Shown piece after piece: positions 60,698 to 64,000 of a stretch of 64,000 nt of DNA. The first letter of the stretch is position 1; every line of letters begins with the position of its first letter. Source of the DNA: an uncultured Pelagibacteraceae bacterium (GTDB lineage: Bacteria; Pseudomonadota; Alphaproteobacteria; Pelagibacterales; AG-422-B15); contig CACNSH010000003.1 of the NCBI GenBank assembly GCA_902622985.1, positions 1-64,000 of the forward strand. Reading direction: 5' to 3'. The translations under genes were made by a program, and so were the position numbers. The notes under the pieces are model-generated. The model was not told the origin of the DNA. It did not search any database and saw only the letters and a program-made list of their open reading frames with translations.

Positions 60698-61729
60698 TTA
60701 TATAAATTTAGCATTTGGATACCCATCAAGAATATACTTTTTAAGTTCTTCAACCAGCTCTTTTTTTACTAAAGTTACGATTGCCCCACCAAAACCAGCT
60801 CCAGTGAGTTTAGATCCTAAAGCGCCAAAGGAATTAGATAGATCAACCAACTTATTTAAATTATCAGTTGAAACTCTATAGTGTCGTGATAAAGAAATAT
60901 GACTTTCTGTCATTAATTTTCCAAATTCTTCAGCTTTATTATCTTTTAAAAATTGAGCTGCTTTTACAACTCTCAAATTTTCCTCAATTACATGTTTACT
61001 AACATTAAGCTCTTCATCTGAAAGTAATTGAATATCATTTTCATCAATTTTTGTTTTTGCACAGAGGTTTTGAATTTTCATTTTTTTTGCAGCATTGAGA
61101 CATAATTCTTTTTTTTTGTTAAACTCACTATCTGATAAAATCCTTTGTGTGTTGCTGTCAATTATTAGAAATTGATAATCCTGAAAAATTGGTATCAATT
61201 CATAATTTTTGTTAAAGGTATCAAGAAAAAGAGCTTCATAATGATTTCCTAAGACCGATACAAATTGATCCATAACTCCACCGCCCACACCAACAAAATC
61301 ATTTTCAACCTCAAATGCTAAATTAATTAAATCTTCATCTGATAAATTTTTTTGAAAATAACAACTTAGCGATTTTAAAGTACTTACGGTGATTGCAGCA
61401 GAGGAAGAGAGACCGACTCCCAATGGAAGGCTGCTTTTGATATAAATTGAGATATTGTTAATCTTAACTGAAAACTTCTTCTCAAAATAAAGACATGATC
61501 CAATAACGAAATCTGCCCAATTATTTCTTTTTTCGAGTTTCTTAACAGTTAAAGTGTCTTTATATTTATCTGAAACTATTGAAATAGATTCACTGTTTTT
61601 ATTTTCAACGATCTCACAGATAATTGAGTTCTTGATTTGTAACGGTAAAACATGTCCACCATTATAGTCTAAATGCTCCCCAATGAGGTTAACTCTGCCA
61701 AAGCCCTCACCAATCGAGACCGTGTTCAT
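60698..61729 (-). CDS. galK: Galactokinase
   Basis: A 343-residue GHMP kinase. The galactokinase signature GRVNLIGEHLDYNGGHVLP is at the N-terminus (about 11-29), ATP-binding PLGVGLSSSAAITVS at about 104-118, the catalytic Asp in GVGGGVMDQFVSVLG (about 150), and GSKLTGAGFGGAIV near the C-terminus. It phosphorylates galactose for the Leloir pathway; galT and galE are not in the window and may lie beyond its right edge. Two bases from the GH1 gene. Confidence 0.93.
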   Translation of the reverse strand: MNTVSIGEGFGRVNLIGEHLDYNGGHVLPLQIKNSIICEIVENKNSESISIVSDKYKDTLTVKKLEKRNNWADFVIGSCLYFEKKFSVKINNISIYIKSSLPLGVGLSSSAAITVSTLKSLSCYFQKNLSDEDLINLAFEVENDFVGVGGGVMDQFVSVLGNHYEALFLDTFNKNYELIPIFQDYQFLIIDSNTQRILSDSEFNKKKELCLNAAKKMKIQNLCAKTKIDENDIQLLSDEELNVSKHVIEENLRVVKAAQFLKDNKAEEFGKLMTESHISLSRHYRVSTDNLNKLVDLSNSFGALGSKLTGAGFGGAIVTLVKKELVEELKKYILDGYPNAKFI

Positions 61730-61732
61730 AAC

Positions 61733-63064
61733 TTAACTTTGTCTTTGTTTTAATTCAGAAAATATTCTTTCATAAAAGTTACTATCGTACTTATTAAAGT
61801 AAGTAACTATTATTGCTATAGTTCCGGCAACAGCTGGAAAAATATATCCCATAATAAATAGACCATTCAATGTTTCTGTGCTTTGATCTATTGCATTTGC
61901 CACATAATCTGTGCTTTCAAGAATTACTCCAGCAAGCCATGCACTAAAACCAACACTTAATTTAAAAACAAATACGTGAGCTGCATTTAAGACTCCTTCA
62001 GCACGAAATCCAGATTTCCATTCCCCGTACTCGATTGTATCAGCTATCATTGACCAGGCCATGACACCTGCCATACCGAAACCAATGAAGCCAAAGGTTG
62101 CAATAAAAGCTAATAACCAAAAGTTTTCATACCCAGTAATATAATAGATTATTAAATCTGTGATTACGTAAAGAAATGTTCCAATCATGAATAAAGTCTT
62201 TTTTTCAAACCTATGTTTTATTAAGTTAACTAAATATGCACCAAACATAATTTGTAAAATCACGCCAAGTAAAATTGGACTAAAGTAAGCCTCTAATTGA
62301 AGATTATATTTTACAAAATAGACAACTGTTAGTTGCTTGATATTATTTGCAACCCATGTTGTTAAAAGTGCCAATATTACGAAATGTAATGGATAATTGT
62401 TAAATACCATTTTAGTAACTTTTTTAATACCAATGGTTTCTTCATATGGCTTTGAATAAACTTCTTTAGTATTAAAAAAACACAGAAATGCAAAAATAGC
62501 TCCAAGAACTGCCAAACAACCCACTACAATTGGAAATCCGAACTGTGGTGAGCTAAAAAGGCCAACTAGAGGCAATGTTAGAACTGCAACAGCAATTGAT
62601 CCAGAGCTGGCTCCTAAATATCTAAATGATGCGAGCGATGTTCTCTCATCTCTGTCTTGAGTCATCGCTGGAATGAGCGATCCAACTGGAATAGCAATGA
62701 TTGTATATAAAGTGGTAAATGTGATGTATGTAAATAGTGCCCAGTAAAATTTACCTGTTTGTGACAAATCAGGTGAGGTAAAACATAGAATAATCATTAT
62801 TAGTGCGGGGACTGATCCAAACAAGATATAAGGTCTGAATTTCCCCCATCTGGTCGAAGTATTATCTGCAATGTACCCCATAATCGGGTCAGTAAATGCG
62901 TCCCAGATTTTCGCTAAAAAGAAAACTAAGCCAGCGTTTGCAGGTGATAATCCAAAAATATCTGTATAAAAAAATAGTAAGTAGAAGACAGTCAGTTGCC
63001 ACATTATATTAATGGCAAAATCACCACCACCGTAAAACAATTTTGATCTAAAACTTAGTTTCAT
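61733..63064 (-). CDS. GPH family cation:glycoside symporter (MelB-like)
   Basis: A 443-residue sugar transporter with twelve hydrophobic segments. Family landmarks: LFYGGGDFAINIMWQLTVFYLLFFYTDIFGL at the N-terminus, FLAKIWDAFTDPIMGYIADNTSTRWGKFRPYIL (Asp residues for cation and sugar, about 49-80), and the FGMAGVMAWSMIADTIEYGEWKSG loop (about 325-350). Likely imports a beta-galactoside or related glycoside with Na+ or H+. Overlaps the serine hydrolase gene by four bases; galK starts three bases after its end. Confidence 0.92.
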   Translation of the reverse strand: MKLSFRSKLFYGGGDFAINIMWQLTVFYLLFFYTDIFGLSPANAGLVFFLAKIWDAFTDPIMGYIADNTSTRWGKFRPYILFGSVPALIMIILCFTSPDLSQTGKFYWALFTYITFTTLYTIIAIPVGSLIPAMTQDRDERTSLASFRYLGASSGSIAVAVLTLPLVGLFSSPQFGFPIVVGCLAVLGAIFAFLCFFNTKEVYSKPYEETIGIKKVTKMVFNNYPLHFVILALLTTWVANNIKQLTVVYFVKYNLQLEAYFSPILLGVILQIMFGAYLVNLIKHRFEKKTLFMIGTFLYVITDLIIYYITGYENFWLLAFIATFGFIGFGMAGVMAWSMIADTIEYGEWKSGFRAEGVLNAAHVFVFKLSVGFSAWLAGVILESTDYVANAIDQSTETLNGLFIMGYIFPAVAGTIAIIVTYFNKYDSNFYERIFSELKQRQS

Positions 63065-64000
63065 AGGGCATCATATATTGTTTCAACTAATTTAAGTGCT
63101 CTTTGATCACCGAGCATGGATCCAGTTAATAAATTCATTGTGTATGCGCAGCTAATTCCATTTTCAGGATCCCCAAATGCCATAGAACCACCCCATCCAG
63201 TATGACCAAATGCTTTACTGCTTTTACCAAATAATTTTCCACCACCGACACTATAACCTGCATGTGACCACTGCATAGGTGACTTCATTACGTGATCATC
63301 TCCACTTACTGCAACTGACGTAAGGGTATCAAAGGTATTCGATGAAATAAAATTATTTGATAAATGTGATAAGAAAAAATCATAAATTTTTGCAAGTGAT
63401 CTTGAATTAGAGTGACAATTCATAGCTGGAATTTCCGCAAGTCGCCATTCAGCTGTGTTTGCTGTTTTTGTTCTGTTTGCAGGATTAAGAAATGCAGTAA
63501 TTAAATACTCATCTACATTTGTCGGATCACTAAAAGCTTTTCTTAGGCTTTCAGAACTAATTAGTTCAGCAATATTGTCATGATATGCTGAAGGTGTACC
63601 TATAAAACACTTAGTTTCAAGAGGACTATTCAGTAACTCTTCCAAGTTCTTACCGACTGATTTATTAGTCACTCGTTTAATTAATTCACCAACTAAAAAA
63701 CCGATAGTTTTTGGATGATAACATATTTTTTCATCAGCTTTATGATATGGTTTTTGATTTGCTAACAGATCAACTACATAGTCCCATTTGTAAAAATCGG
63801 TTTCATCTATAGGTTGTCTCCATCCATACATGCCTGCTTGATGGGATAACAATGTCTTTACTTTTATATTTTCTTTTCCACAATTTCCAAATTCAGGCCA
63901 ATAGTCAGCGACATTTTTCTCTAAATCTAGTTTGTTTTCATCAATCAATTTAGCAACAATCATCGCAACAATACCCTTACTTGTTGAGTGTATGTTGACT
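63061..64000 (-). CDS. Beta-lactamase-family serine hydrolase, 5'-truncated by the window edge
   Basis: A class C beta-lactamase-like serine hydrolase. The frame stays open to the window edge; codons before the first in-frame ATG read VNIHSTSKGIVA, so the catalytic SxxK motif (STSK) lies within the last 40 bases and the N-terminus is missing. Further family features: the KVKTLLSHQAGMYGW segment and a late VGGGKLFGKSSKAFGHTGWGGSMAFGDP with HTG (third active-site element). Proteins of this type act as esterases or peptidases. Its place as first seen gene of a galactoside cluster suggests removal of acyl groups from sugars, which is inference. Confidence 0.85.
   Translation of the reverse strand, partial: VNIHSTSKGIVAMIVAKLIDENKLDLEKNVADYWPEFGNCGKENIKVKTLLSHQAGMYGWRQPIDETDFYKWDYVVDLLANQKPYHKADEKICYHPKTIGFLVGELIKRVTNKSVGKNLEELLNSPLETKCFIGTPSAYHDNIAELISSESLRKAFSDPTNVDEYLITAFLNPANRTKTANTAEWRLAEIPAMNCHSNSRSLAKIYDFFLSHLSNNFISSNTFDTLTSVAVSGDDHVMKSPMQWSHAGYSVGGGKLFGKSSKAFGHTGWGGSMAFGDPENGISCAYTMNLLTGSMLGDQRALKLVETIYDAL

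Overview
This window is AT-rich, densely coding bacterial DNA. Many neighbouring genes overlap by 1-4 bases, and no intergenic gap is much over 300 bases. Several markers point to an alphaproteobacterium: GcrA (37.0 kb), the alphaproteobacterial TIGR02186-type membrane protein beside a TauE exporter, a class I lysyl-tRNA synthetase, the membrane cytochrome c/kdsB/pheA neighbourhood, and an SRP RNA gene directly in front of dnaX. Low GC, compactness and a DmdC-like acyl-CoA dehydrogenase suggest a marine planktonic lineage. The exact clade cannot be set from the sequence alone. No phage, insertion sequence, CRISPR array or rRNA was seen.

Layout. 0-10.4 kb is accessory metabolism: a truncated ACC deaminase, gamma-glutamyltransferase, an MFS carrier, a LysE-type exporter with a GC-rich structured leader, a maleate-isomerase-like/carboxyltransferase pair, two cytochromes, YjbQ and SelO. 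10.5-17.5 kb holds cspA, a winged-helix regulator, a fatty acid hydroxylase, a run of envelope genes (Gly/Asn/Ser-repeat TPR protein, small membrane protein, cupredoxin/beta-helix lipoprotein, PLDc_N-like membrane protein), an NlpC/P60 peptidase and an AmpG-like permease. 17.5-25.3 kb is housekeeping: cytochrome c, kdsB, pheA, nudC, then ffs-dnaX-ybaB-recR-def-fmt-truA.

25.3-28.5 kb is a three-gene transglutaminase/alpha-E/ATP-grasp operon. 28.8-34.1 kb is a leftward operon rpmH-rnpA-yidD-yidC-argB-dapD-dapE with a clear sigma-70-like promoter. 34.2-42.6 kb has a DedA-like protein, tRNA-Arg(ACG), an EamA transporter, an M48 lipoprotein protease, gcrA, an ABC-2 permease with argD-argF, trkH and folE. 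42.7-46.8 kb is lysK-pyrD-TetR-SDR. 46.8-58.7 kb is rich in fatty acid beta-oxidation genes, including dienoyl-CoA reductase-like and dienoyl-CoA isomerase-like enzymes needed for unsaturated chains, two acyl-CoA dehydrogenases, a MaoC hydratase, a hotdog thioesterase and a thiolase. A CcdA/TIGR02186/TauE set and an RmlA-like/YbaK/Nudix set lie among them. 58.7-64 kb ends with PsiE, a DUF4864 protein and a beta-glycosidase/galactokinase/GPH symporter/serine hydrolase cluster for galactoside use.

The least explained features are the structured RNA before the LysE exporter, tandem DnaA boxes beside it, several tiny membrane-protein genes (one with a 3' duplicate that brackets ggt), a 12-bp inverted repeat whose arms cover the stop codons of two tiny ORFs, the cupredoxin/beta-helix envelope cluster, and the ATP-grasp operon lying between def-fmt-truA and dapE-dapD-argB.
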